Source: Hyphomicrobiales bacterium (GTDB taxonomy: Bacteria > Pseudomonadota > Alphaproteobacteria > Rhizobiales > Rhizobiaceae). Taken from it: 64,000 nt of DNA. The DNA lies in contig UCCA01000006.1 in assembly GCA_900470805.1 (NCBI GenBank), forward strand, positions 1 through 64,000. The letters run 5' to 3'. The notes below the pieces were generated by a model that did not search any database, was not told the DNA's origin, and saw only the letters and a program-made list of their open reading frames with translations. Both the position numbers and the translations under genes were made by a program. Below, piece after piece: positions 44,041 to 51,683 of this stretch (the first letter of the stretch is position 1; each line of letters begins with the position of its first letter).

Positions 44041-45567
44041 ATGACTTCAATCAACATCCGCAATCTCGGCATCACGCTTGGCAGGCCGCTGTTCGCGAAC
44101 CTCAATCTCACCATCGGCGCCGGCGACCGGCTCGGGCTGGTGGCCGCCAACGGGCACGGAAAATCGACGCTGCTGCGCTGCCTTGCCGGCACGCTCGAGG
44201 TCAGCGAGGGCGATGTGACGCGCTCGCGCGGGCTGACGGTCGGCCATGTCGAGCAGGACGTGCCCCCTGCCCTGATGCCGCTGACGTTCCATGAAGCGGT
44301 GCTGCGGGCGCTCAGCGACGACCAGCAGCTCAACGAGAGCTGGCGGGTGGATATCGTGCTCGACGACCTCGAGGTGCCTGACGACATGCGCGAGCGGCCT
44401 GTCGGACAGTTGAGCGGCGGCTGGCAGCGGCTGGCGATGCTTGCGCGGGTGTGGGTGACGGAGCCTGATGTGCTGATGCTCGACGAGCCGACCAACCACC
44501 TCGATCTCGGCAAGATCGCCCGGCTGGAGAGCTGGCTGCAGGCTTTGCCTCGCGACATGCCCGTCATCGTCTCCAGCCACGACCGCGCCTTTCTCGACGC
44601 GACGACCAACCGGACGCTGTTCCTGCGGCCGGAACAATCCGTCGTCTTCGCCCTGCCCTACAGCGCGGCGCGCGAAGCGCTCGACGAGAATGATGCCGCG
44701 GACGAGCGCCGCTACCAGCGCGACATGAAGACGGCGGAAAAGCTGCGGCAGCAGGCCGCCAAGCTCAATAATATCGGCATCAACTCCGGCAGCGATCTGC
44801 TCGTGGTCAAGACCAAGCAGTTGAAGCAGCGGGCCGACAAGCTCGAGGACGCGGCAAAGCCCGCGCATCTGGAACGGTCGTCCGGCGCGATCCGGCTCGC
44901 CAATCGCGGCACGCATGCGAAGGTGCTGGTGACGCTCGACGATGCCGTGGTTACCACGCCGGATGGGACGCCGCTTTTCAGGACCGGCAAGCAGTTCATC
45001 TGCCAGGGCGACCGGATCGTGCTGCTTGGCGCCAACGGCGTCGGCAAGAGCCGGATGGTTGACGGGCTTCGGCGGGCGGTGATGGAGGCCGACGGTTCCG
45101 TCGAGGGCCTCAAGGCAACGCCGTCGCTGGTGCTCGGCTATGGCGACCAGGCGCTGGGCGATCTCGACGACGCGGAGACGCCGATGCGGATGATCATCCG
45201 CCGCTTCGACGTTGGCGACGCCAGAGCCCGGTCGCTGCTGGCCGGCGCCGGCATGACGATCGAGATGCAGGGCAAGCCGATCGGCAGGCTGTCGGGCGGG
45301 CAGAAGGCGCGGCTGGGGATGCTGGCGCTGCGGCTGACCAATCCGAACTTCTACCTGCTGGACGAACCGACCAACCATCTCGACATCGAGGGCCAGGAGG
45401 CGCTGGAGAGCGAACTGATGGCGCAACAGGCAAGCTGCCTGCTGGTGTCGCACGACCGCCGCTTCATCCGCAATGTCGGCAACCGCTTCTGGCTGATCGA
45501 GGGGCGGAAGCTGGTGGAGGTGGACAGCCCGGAGGGGTTCTTTGCCAAGGCGGCGATGGTGGGGTGA
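44041..45567 (+). CDS. ABC-F family ATPase
   Basis: A 508-residue protein with two ATP-binding domains and no membrane part. The first has Walker A AANGHGKST, signature QLSGGWQR and Walker B LMLDEPTNHLDL. The second has GANGVGKSR, RLSGGQKAR and YLLDEPTNHLDIEG. Between them is a charged helical linker (about 220-290). ABC-F proteins act on the ribosome, easing stalled translation or conferring antibiotic protection. Its second Walker A ends in Arg where Ser or Thr is usual. A leader ORF lies 173 bases upstream. Confidence 0.92.
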   Translation: MTSINIRNLGITLGRPLFANLNLTIGAGDRLGLVAANGHGKSTLLRCLAGTLEVSEGDVTRSRGLTVGHVEQDVPPALMPLTFHEAVLRALSDDQQLNESWRVDIVLDDLEVPDDMRERPVGQLSGGWQRLAMLARVWVTEPDVLMLDEPTNHLDLGKIARLESWLQALPRDMPVIVSSHDRAFLDATTNRTLFLRPEQSVVFALPYSAAREALDENDAADERRYQRDMKTAEKLRQQAAKLNNIGINSGSDLLVVKTKQLKQRADKLEDAAKPAHLERSSGAIRLANRGTHAKVLVTLDDAVVTTPDGTPLFRTGKQFICQGDRIVLLGANGVGKSRMVDGLRRAVMEADGSVEGLKATPSLVLGYGDQALGDLDDAETPMRMIIRRFDVGDARARSLLAGAGMTIEMQGKPIGRLSGGQKARLGMLALRLTNPNFYLLDEPTNHLDIEGQEALESELMAQQASCLLVSHDRRFIRNVGNRFWLIEGRKLVEVDSPEGFFAKAAMVG

Positions 45568-45638
45568 GATTGGGCGGACGCCCTCCTGTCGTCATGCGTG
45601 GGTCTGTTTCAGGGCAGCTGCCACGTTGAGATTTTATT

Positions 45639-45777
45639 GACGTGGTTAGATCCTCGGCACAAGGCCGAGGATGACGGCTGTGGGGATGATACCATATATA
45701 TTTCAACAGTTTACCATGGCTTTTCCTGTTTCTTCGACGTCATCCTCGGCCATCGTGCCGAGGATCTAATCACGTCA
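45639..45777. repeat. Inverted pair of type 2 palindromic repeats
   Basis: Two copies of a roughly 38-base unit face each other: GACGTGGTTAGATCCTCGG onwards at 45639-45675, and its near reverse complement ending GAGGATCTAATCACGTC at 45739-45777. Each has its own hairpin (ATCCTCGGC with GCCGAGGAT). The pair encloses about 63 A/T-rich bases. A third single copy is at 29711-29749. No transposase or coding sequence is in this 300-base gap. Confidence 0.75.
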
Positions 45778-45867
45778 CAACGCATGCAACGTTGCGACCA
45801 TCCTCCGGCCCGACGGTTTGCCGCCGTCAAATAGCTTTGCGGCCCCCCCGTGCCGCATGCACCCAGA

Positions 45868-47112
45868 TCAGAACGAAGCAGGCGCCTGGGCGAGAACGTT
45901 GAGCTTGCCGCCTGATATGGCGTAGAGGCTCAGCCGGCGCTCGACATGGCCGGAAGGCGCGAAGCGGAACAGGCCGGTGACGCCGCGGAAGCCGACCTTG
46001 CTGGTCAGCGCCTCGGCATTGAGGCCGGTGGCACCCTTGGTGCGGATGATGCCGGCGGCGATGGCGATGGCGTCGTAGCCATAGGCGGCGTCGGTGGAGA
46101 GCGGGCGCTTGTAGTGGCGCTGGTAACGCTCCGCGATCAGCGACGCACCCTCCGGCTCGACCATGGCGATCAGCGTGCCGTTGGCGGTCGGCTCGCGATA
46201 GGTCTGCGGCGGCCAGGCGCTGGTGCCGATGAAATTGAGCGTGTTCTGGCCGCCCGATTTGATAGCGCCCTCGATCGTGGTGGTGATGGCGGTGCGGCCG
46301 AGGATCAGGACGGTATCGGCCGTCTGCAACTGCGACTTGGCGGCCTGAACGGCGGCAGCGGCCGCCGCGTCGGTGAGGTCATAGCGGGCGATACCGATGA
46401 AGGTGCCGCCGGCGGCGCGAATGGCATCGGCGAGCGCAAGATCCGCCGTCTGCGGCAGATCCCGTTGGGCAAAGACGATCACCTTCTTGTGGCTGCTGGC
46501 GAAGGCGGCGCGCACACCTTCGAGCGCGCTATCGATTTCACCCGATGCAAGATTGTAGACGTTGCCTGATGTCGCCGGAACCGCGGCACCGAGATTGAGC
46601 AGCGGCGGGCGCTGGTCGGACGGCATGGCGGCAACGGCTGACGTTGTCGCCGGCGGCAGGTAGCTGACCAGCAGGGAAGAGTTTCTGGCCTTGGCCGCGG
46701 CGATGGCTGCTGGCACCGCCGACGCGCTCGAGATATCGACGACCTTGACGAAGGCCTGGTTGGCGCCGAGTTCGCCGATACCGAGAGCCGCGGCATCCCT
46801 GACATCGCGCGACGGCCCCTCGTAGAGACCGGTTGAGCCCTTCTGCATCAGCAACGTGATTTCCGCGCCGTTCTCGCCGAAGGTTTCATCGACGTCGCTC
46901 GACGGCGGCTTGATGTCGTTGGTCTTGACGTTCTTGGCAATGCCATCGACGTCGGACTGACAGCCTGCCAGCGCGCCGCAGGAGGCTACGGCGGAAATCA
47001 GCAGCAGGGTTCTCAGCGTTCTGGCGCCTGCGCCGAATGTCCTGAGGACGCGGTGTAAACCATACGCGCCGGGCGCCTGCTCGTTGCACTGCACTGTCAC
47101 TGCTTCCCCCAC
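45868..47112 (-). CDS. Periplasmic-binding-like lipoprotein (LpoA/penicillin-binding protein activator type)
   Basis: A protein of up to 414 residues with a lipobox, CGALAGC, at about 45-51, followed by a type I periplasmic-binding fold (about 80-410: GAEITLLMQKGSTGLYEGPS, KVIVFAQRD, VLILGRTA, DAAYGYDAIAIAAGII). Alphaproteobacterial proteins of this kind are annotated as LpoA-like or branched-chain amino acid binding proteins. No transporter genes are adjacent. The start is uncertain: several in-frame GTG codons lie within 20 bases, and GGGGGAAG best suits one at about 47094. Confidence 0.78.
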   Translation of the reverse strand: MGEAVTVQCNEQAPGAYGLHRVLRTFGAGARTLRTLLLISAVASCGALAGCQSDVDGIAKNVKTNDIKPPSSDVDETFGENGAEITLLMQKGSTGLYEGPSRDVRDAAALGIGELGANQAFVKVVDISSASAVPAAIAAAKARNSSLLVSYLPPATTSAVAAMPSDQRPPLLNLGAAVPATSGNVYNLASGEIDSALEGVRAAFASSHKKVIVFAQRDLPQTADLALADAIRAAGGTFIGIARYDLTDAAAAAAVQAAKSQLQTADTVLILGRTAITTTIEGAIKSGGQNTLNFIGTSAWPPQTYREPTANGTLIAMVEPEGASLIAERYQRHYKRPLSTDAAYGYDAIAIAAGIIRTKGATGLNAEALTSKVGFRGVTGLFRFAPSGHVERRLSLYAISGGKLNVLAQAPASF

Positions 47113-47327
47113 ACGCTAAAGGCCGTCTCAAGCGGCCATTCTGTCGATCGCATATCTGCATGGTGGTCATACGAAAGCAAACCCTTCCCCCAAACTTGGT
47201 TGACGGCGACGCTAAAATTTTATGCTTTTTTGAGCGGATAACTTCGTTCAAAGTTACCTACGCTTCCAAACCCGATGTTTATGGCTGATCGGTACATTTC
47301 TCCCAACAAGTGGAGAAATTAAATCCC

Positions 47328-48311
47328 GTGACCGCAAGAACAAAAACAAACAAAATCGCTTTCATCGCACTGCTTTCGGCACTCTCTTCTTTTTCTATCG
47401 ATCGCGCATCGGCATCTGTACTGTATAATACAGAAACTCTTGGTTCGACTTATTCCAATACTATTTCAACCGTTGCCATTCAAGAGATGGCGAAGATGTC
47501 GACTGTCGGCGGCATCGCCGATCTCATCGGCCTTGCAGGACGCGGCATCGTCAGCGCCCTCGGCTCGATCGACCTCGCCGCCCTGAAGCCATCCGCACAG
47601 CCGGCCGTCGCCGCCTGGAGCCCGGAAACAACCGCCTCGGTCAAGCCGGCAACGCGCCCGTCGATTTCGTCAAATCCAAGCGATGGCGGCGTTTTCGGAT
47701 CGGTGGCAATCCCGTTCAAGCGTCTCGCCGCGCTGAAGAGGCTGGCTCCGTCGCTGGAAGAGATGACCGACGGCACGGCGATCAGCTGCGCTGCGGGCAA
47801 GTGCTCGGCCGCGGCCGTCGCGGTCAAGGCTGCTTTCGGCAAAACATCAGGCGCTTCGCTGCGCGACAAGATGAACACGGTCAACAGCACCATCAACCAC
47901 ACGATCCGCTATGCCCGCGACATCGACACCTACAAGGTTGCCGATTACTGGGCGAGCCCTTCGGAAACGCTGAAGCGCCAGCAGGGCGATTGCGAGGATT
48001 TCGCGATCCTGAAGATGGCGGCGCTCAATGCCGAAGGCGTCGATCTGAAGGACATGGCGGTCGTGGTGCTGTTCGACCAGAAGCGCAAGTTCTACCATGC
48101 GGTCCTCTCGGTCTCGGCCGGCGGCAACCACTTCATCCTCGACAACATGCGCGACGAGGTTCTCGCCGACAGCAGACTGCCCGACTACATGCCGCTCTAC
48201 TCGATTGCCGGTGGCAAGGGTTACATCCATGGCTCGCGCGTCGGCGGCAGCCAGATGGCCTCGGCCATGCCGATCGAAAAGGTCGCCCCGGGCGAAGGTG
48301 TTGCCTTCTGA
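47328..48311 (+). CDS. Exported transglutaminase-like cysteine protease (LapG-like)
   Basis: A 327-residue protein with a signal peptide (ARTKTNKIAFIALLSALSSF, cut near ASA), a Ser/Pro-rich linker and a C-terminal BTLCP domain (PF06035). The catalytic triad is visible: Cys222 in QGDCEDFA, His257 in FYHAVL, Asp272 in ILDNM. LapG cuts the N-terminal retention part of LapA-type adhesins in the periplasm and needs Ca2+. This gene lies about 1.4 kb from a type I secretion operon and 9 kb from an RTX adhesin. The start at GTG 47328 suits GGAGA; GTG 47310 is an alternative. Confidence 0.85.
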   Translation: MTARTKTNKIAFIALLSALSSFSIDRASASVLYNTETLGSTYSNTISTVAIQEMAKMSTVGGIADLIGLAGRGIVSALGSIDLAALKPSAQPAVAAWSPETTASVKPATRPSISSNPSDGGVFGSVAIPFKRLAALKRLAPSLEEMTDGTAISCAAGKCSAAAVAVKAAFGKTSGASLRDKMNTVNSTINHTIRYARDIDTYKVADYWASPSETLKRQQGDCEDFAILKMAALNAEGVDLKDMAVVVLFDQKRKFYHAVLSVSAGGNHFILDNMRDEVLADSRLPDYMPLYSIAGGKGYIHGSRVGGSQMASAMPIEKVAPGEGVAF

Positions 48312-48380
48312 GAAGAAGAGCAATGGCGCGAGGCCGCACGGTTGCACCTCCCGCATCCCGCTTCGATACCGAAGCCCCCC

Positions 48381-48413
48381 AGCCGCCAGCACTGCATTGC
48401 TGGCGGCTTTTTC
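48381..48413 (+). terminator. Intrinsic terminator of the LapG-like gene
   Basis: AGCCGCCAGCA-CTGCAT-TGCTGGCGGCT is a perfect 11-bp stem followed by TTTTTC, 69 bases after the stop. It also lies before the end of the convergent SRPBCC gene. Confidence 0.9.
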
Positions 48414-48425
48414 ATGCCCGCTGTT

Positions 48426-48854
48426 TCAAGCCAGGGAGCGCTCGAGTTCGCCGATGATCGCGGTCCAGCCCTGGATATGGCCGTCGCGCGCCCCTTCACT
48501 GCGGAACTTCACCTGCTTCAGCGTCAGCTCCGTGATGCCGACGTCGATCTCCTTGAGGTCGATGGTGACGACGCTATCGTCCAGCGAGTGCGACGACTCC
48601 CAGGTGAAGGACAGGCGGGAATAGGGGTCGACTTCGAGATAGGTGCCGGAATGCGGGATCTCGCGCTCGGGCGTGACCATGACGATCATGAATCGGCCGC
48701 CCTTGACCGGATCGGTGGTGACATCCTTGGCGTCGGCGCCGCCTGACGGCACCTTCATGAATTTCGCAAGCGTTGTCGGCGACAGCCACGCGTTGAATAT
48801 CTTCTCGCGCGAGGCGGCGATCTTGCGGCTTACCGTCAGTTCAAGTTCGGACAT
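48426..48854 (-). CDS. SRPBCC/AHSA1-domain protein
   Basis: A 142-residue single-domain protein of the START-like AHSA1 family: SRKIAASREKIFNAWLSPTT, LAKFMKVPSG, RLSFTWESSHSLDDSVVTID and a closing helix DGHIQGWTAIIGELERSLA. These bind hydrophobic ligands. It follows an ArsR-type regulator by four bases; this pair (ArsR plus SRPBCC) is very common in rhizobia and usually acts as one operon. Confidence 0.9.
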   Translation of the reverse strand: MSELELTVSRKIAASREKIFNAWLSPTTLAKFMKVPSGGADAKDVTTDPVKGGRFMIVMVTPEREIPHSGTYLEVDPYSRLSFTWESSHSLDDSVVTIDLKEIDVGITELTLKQVKFRSEGARDGHIQGWTAIIGELERSLA

Positions 48855-48858
48855 GACT

Positions 48859-49182
48859 TCACTCCTTTGAAACGAGTAACTCTTCCAGCGCCGTGAGACG
48901 CAGCTCCCATATCGACTTCAGTTGCGCGAACCAATCTTCCGTCAGCTTCAGCGGTTCAAGCTCCGCGGCAATGAAGTGCTCGCGGCCCAAAGTGCGCCGG
49001 GTGACCAGCCCTGCCTCCTCCAGCACCTTGATGTGCTTGGAGACGGAGTTCAGGGACATGTCGAAATGGGCGGCAAGCGCCGTCACCCGCATCGGCCCCT
49101 CCTGTACGAGAAGCGTCAGGATCTGCCGCCGCGTGGTATCCCCCGCGGCCTTCAGAATCTGTGACAGTGCATCATCATCCAT
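48859..49182 (-). CDS. ArsR-family HTH regulator
   Basis: A 107-residue winged-helix regulator: LSQILKAAGDTTRRQILTLL, ALAAHFDMSLNSVSKHIKVL and EEAGLVTRRTLGREHFIAAE. It lacks the Cys pairs of metal-sensing ArsR members, as is usual for those paired with SRPBCC genes. It probably represses its own operon through an 18-base inverted repeat just upstream. I chose the ATG at 49182; a GTG three codons earlier would overlap that repeat. Confidence 0.88.
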   Translation of the reverse strand: MDDDALSQILKAAGDTTRRQILTLLVQEGPMRVTALAAHFDMSLNSVSKHIKVLEEAGLVTRRTLGREHFIAAELEPLKLTEDWFAQLKSIWELRLTALEELLVSKE

Positions 49183-49185
49183 ATC

Positions 49186-49244
49186 ATTCACCCGTATGGT
49201 TGAATATATACATACCCAGACATTAGTCAACCATATGGGTGAAT
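49186..49244 (-). promoter_or_regulatory. Operator and promoter of the ArsR-SRPBCC operon
   Basis: ATTCACCCGTATGGTTGA (49186-49203) and TCAACCATATGGGTGAAT (49227-49244) are inverted repeats with 17 of 18 matching bases. The 23-base A/T-rich spacer holds TATATA-like sequence suited to a -10 box. Confidence 0.75.
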
Positions 49245-49329
49245 ATCTTTACAGAGGCAATTTGCGCCCTCCCCTGAAACTTTCGCTGCCCTAGCTATTC
49301 AATGAAAACGCCAGAGGAGGAGATAACCA

Positions 49330-49722
49330 ATGGAACGTTTTACTGGCGGCTGCCTGTGCGGCAAGGTGCGCTTTGTGGCGTCCGGCAGGCCCTACAGGGT
49401 CGGCGTCTGCCATTGCCTCGACTGCCGCAAGCACCACGGGGCGCTGTTTCACGCCTCGGCGATCTTTCCCGAGGATGCCGTGACGGTGGAAGGTGAAACA
49501 AACGATTATAACGGCCGGTTCTTTTGCCCGCACTGCGGCTCGCCGGTCTTCGGGCGCAGTGAGGACGAGGTCGAGGTCAATCTCGGGTCGCTGGACGCGC
49601 CCGACCAGTTCGGGCCGACCTACGAGTTGTGGACCATCCGCCGTGAATCCTGGCTGCCGGCCTTTCCCGTGACGCGGCGATACAGCCGCGACCGAGACGC
49701 GACGAGCCGTTCGGAGGATTAG
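49330..49722 (+). CDS. GFA-family (CENP-V/glutathione-dependent formaldehyde-activating) protein
   Basis: A 130-residue zinc protein. Cys motifs CLCGKVRF, CHCLDCRKHHG and FCPHCGSPVFG give the zinc sites of the Gfa family. Despite the name, most members have unknown substrates. AGGAGG precedes the ATG. It converges on the fourth gene of the secretion operon with a 10-base gap and is probably unrelated to it. Confidence 0.9.
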   Translation: MERFTGGCLCGKVRFVASGRPYRVGVCHCLDCRKHHGALFHASAIFPEDAVTVEGETNDYNGRFFCPHCGSPVFGRSEDEVEVNLGSLDAPDQFGPTYELWTIRRESWLPAFPVTRRYSRDRDATSRSED

Positions 49723-49732
49723 AGTTGAACCG

Positions 49733-50392
49733 TCAGTAGCGGGAGATATAGCCGATCAGCATCGACTTCTCGTGCGTCGGCGCCAGCGCCAGGTTGATCT
49801 GGCCTTTCATGGTCTGCGTGCCGACGGCGATGGTGAAGCCGGTGTTCAGCGTTTTGCCCTTGTTGCGGGTCAAGGTGGCGATGGCTTCCTCGATGTGGGT
49901 GTCGATCGAGAAGCGCAGGCTCTTGGTCAGCTGCGCGAGGTCTCCGAGCGGCAGGCGCTGGCGCAGCATCGACAGGAATGCCTCGTTGAAAAGCTGCACC
50001 TTCTTCTCGTGTGTCAGAAGGATGGTCGGCGACGGCGATGCCTGGATGATGGCGTTGACATTGGCGAGCGAGGAAATGTCCTCGACGATATCCAGCCGAC
50101 GCAGCGCCCACTTCAGGCTCAAAACGCGCAGCAGCGAGGCGAGATTGCCCGATTCCGGCATCTGCGCGGCGGTGTAGTGGACGAGGTCGGCGGTCGACAT
50201 CTTGCCCGAAGTCGACATGCGGCTGAGGCCGTCCCAGTAGATCCGCTCGAGGCGGATGCCGCGACGCTCGCCGCCGCGGCCCATGACAGCACGGAAGCGG
50301 GGCTCGATCTCCTCGGCGTCGATGCCCGGCAGCTGTTCGTCGGTCGGCTCGAGGTCGCTCGCGTCTGTCATGCCGGGCTTGACGATCAGCAT
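49733..50392 (-). CDS. Ribbon-helix-helix protein with PAS-like C-terminal domain, fourth gene of the secretion operon
   Basis: A 219-residue cytosolic protein. Residues about 38-80 (ERRGIRLERIYWDGLSRMST) match the ribbon-helix-helix domain seen in many alphaproteobacterial proteins. About residues 105-219 look like a PAS-type sensor (NAIIQASPSPTILLTHEKKV, then QLFNEAFLSMLRQ). It starts one base after the HlyD gene stop, so it is in the same operon. It could be a regulator of the adhesin or its transport; no operator is known. Confidence 0.65.
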   Translation of the reverse strand: MLIVKPGMTDASDLEPTDEQLPGIDAEEIEPRFRAVMGRGGERRGIRLERIYWDGLSRMSTSGKMSTADLVHYTAAQMPESGNLASLLRVLSLKWALRRLDIVEDISSLANVNAIIQASPSPTILLTHEKKVQLFNEAFLSMLRQRLPLGDLAQLTKSLRFSIDTHIEEAIATLTRNKGKTLNTGFTIAVGTQTMKGQINLALAPTHEKSMLIGYISRY

Positions 50393-50393
50393 T

Positions 50394-51683
50394 CTACCGC
50401 TCCGTCAGCGCTTCGGTGCGCGCCTTGTTGATCGGCTTCATCAGGTAGCTGAGCACGGTCTTGCTGCCGGTCATGATCTCCACTGAGGCAACCATGCCCG
50501 GGATGATCGGATAGGTCTTGCCGTCGCGCTCCAGCTCGGACTTGTCGGTCTTCACCTGCACGAGATAATAGGTTTCGCCCTTCTCCTTCTCGACCAGACT
50601 GTCGGCCGAGATGTTTTCGACCACGCCCTCAAGGCCGCCGAAAATCGAGAAGTCGTAGGCCGTGACCTTGACGATGGCCGGCTGGCCGCGGCGGATGAAG
50701 GCGACGTCGCGCGGCGAGATCTTGGCTTCGACGAGCAGCACGTCAGCCGTCGGAACGATGCCGGCGATGACGCGGCCGGGATCGACATAGGCGCCGATGG
50801 TGTTGACCTCGAGCGTGTTGACGATGCCATCGACCGGCGAGCGGATGTCGGTGCGCTTCACGCGATCCGACGCGCCGCGGACGGTTTCGCCGACGACGGA
50901 CAGTTCGGCGAGCGCCTGTGCCTTCTCGGTCAACGCCTGCTGGCGCAGTTCCAGCGCCAGATCGCCGAGCTGCAGCGTGGCTTCCTGAACGGCGGCCTGG
51001 AGGCGGTCGATGCTTTCCTGATAGACCTTGAGCTGGCCCTGCTGATCGGTGAGATCGCGTTCGGTCTTCAGCACCTCGGTCTCAGCCACCAGCTTCTTCT
51101 TGGCGAGCGGGCTGATGAGATTGTACTGGCGCTGGGCGCCGTCGATGTTCTGCACCAGTCGGTCGATATTGGCATGGGCTTCGCTGAGTTCGTTTTCGCG
51201 CTGGCGAACACGCTCCTGCAGCACGCCGAGCTTGTTGTTGTAGCTGGCGCGGTCGGCGGCAAAGAGCTGCGCCTCGTTGGCGCAGACGTCCTTGGCGACG
51301 GCGAGAACGTCATCCGGGCAGACGTAGGGAACGTCGTACTTGCCCTCTTCCTCGAGCTTCAAACGCGCGACCTTGGCGCCGAGCGCACGGGCCTTGGCCA
51401 CGGATTCGCCGAGCGTCGAGGTGGTCGTGGTGTTGTCAAGCTGGACGAGCAGCTGGCCCTTGCGCACGACCTGGCCGAGGACGACGGCGATCTGCTGGAC
51501 GACGCCGGGTTCCGACGACTGGATGATCTGCGTCTTCGAGACTGGGATGACCTTGCCTTCGCCGCGGGCGATCTCGTTGATCTTGGCGATCGCCGCCCAG
51601 GCGACGAAGCTGGCGATCACAAGCGCCACGAGACCGAGAATGCCGCGGGCTAGAAACGGCGGATTATCGTGCTGGTTGCTCAT
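50394..51683 (-). CDS. HlyD-family type I secretion adaptor
   Basis: A 429-residue membrane fusion protein. One N-terminal helix (about 10-32, ILGLVALVIASFVAWAAIAK) is followed by a lipoyl-like half motif, a long coiled coil (about 130-260), and the C-terminal block PIIPGMVASVEIMTGSKTVL that defines type I secretion adaptors. It bridges the ABC transporter and the TolC channel. Its ATG overlaps the ABC gene stop (ATGA), so translation is coupled. Confidence 0.94.
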   Translation of the reverse strand: MSNQHDNPPFLARGILGLVALVIASFVAWAAIAKINEIARGEGKVIPVSKTQIIQSSEPGVVQQIAVVLGQVVRKGQLLVQLDNTTTTSTLGESVAKARALGAKVARLKLEEEGKYDVPYVCPDDVLAVAKDVCANEAQLFAADRASYNNKLGVLQERVRQRENELSEAHANIDRLVQNIDGAQRQYNLISPLAKKKLVAETEVLKTERDLTDQQGQLKVYQESIDRLQAAVQEATLQLGDLALELRQQALTEKAQALAELSVVGETVRGASDRVKRTDIRSPVDGIVNTLEVNTIGAYVDPGRVIAGIVPTADVLLVEAKISPRDVAFIRRGQPAIVKVTAYDFSIFGGLEGVVENISADSLVEKEKGETYYLVQVKTDKSELERDGKTYPIIPGMVASVEIMTGSKTVLSYLMKPINKARTEALTER

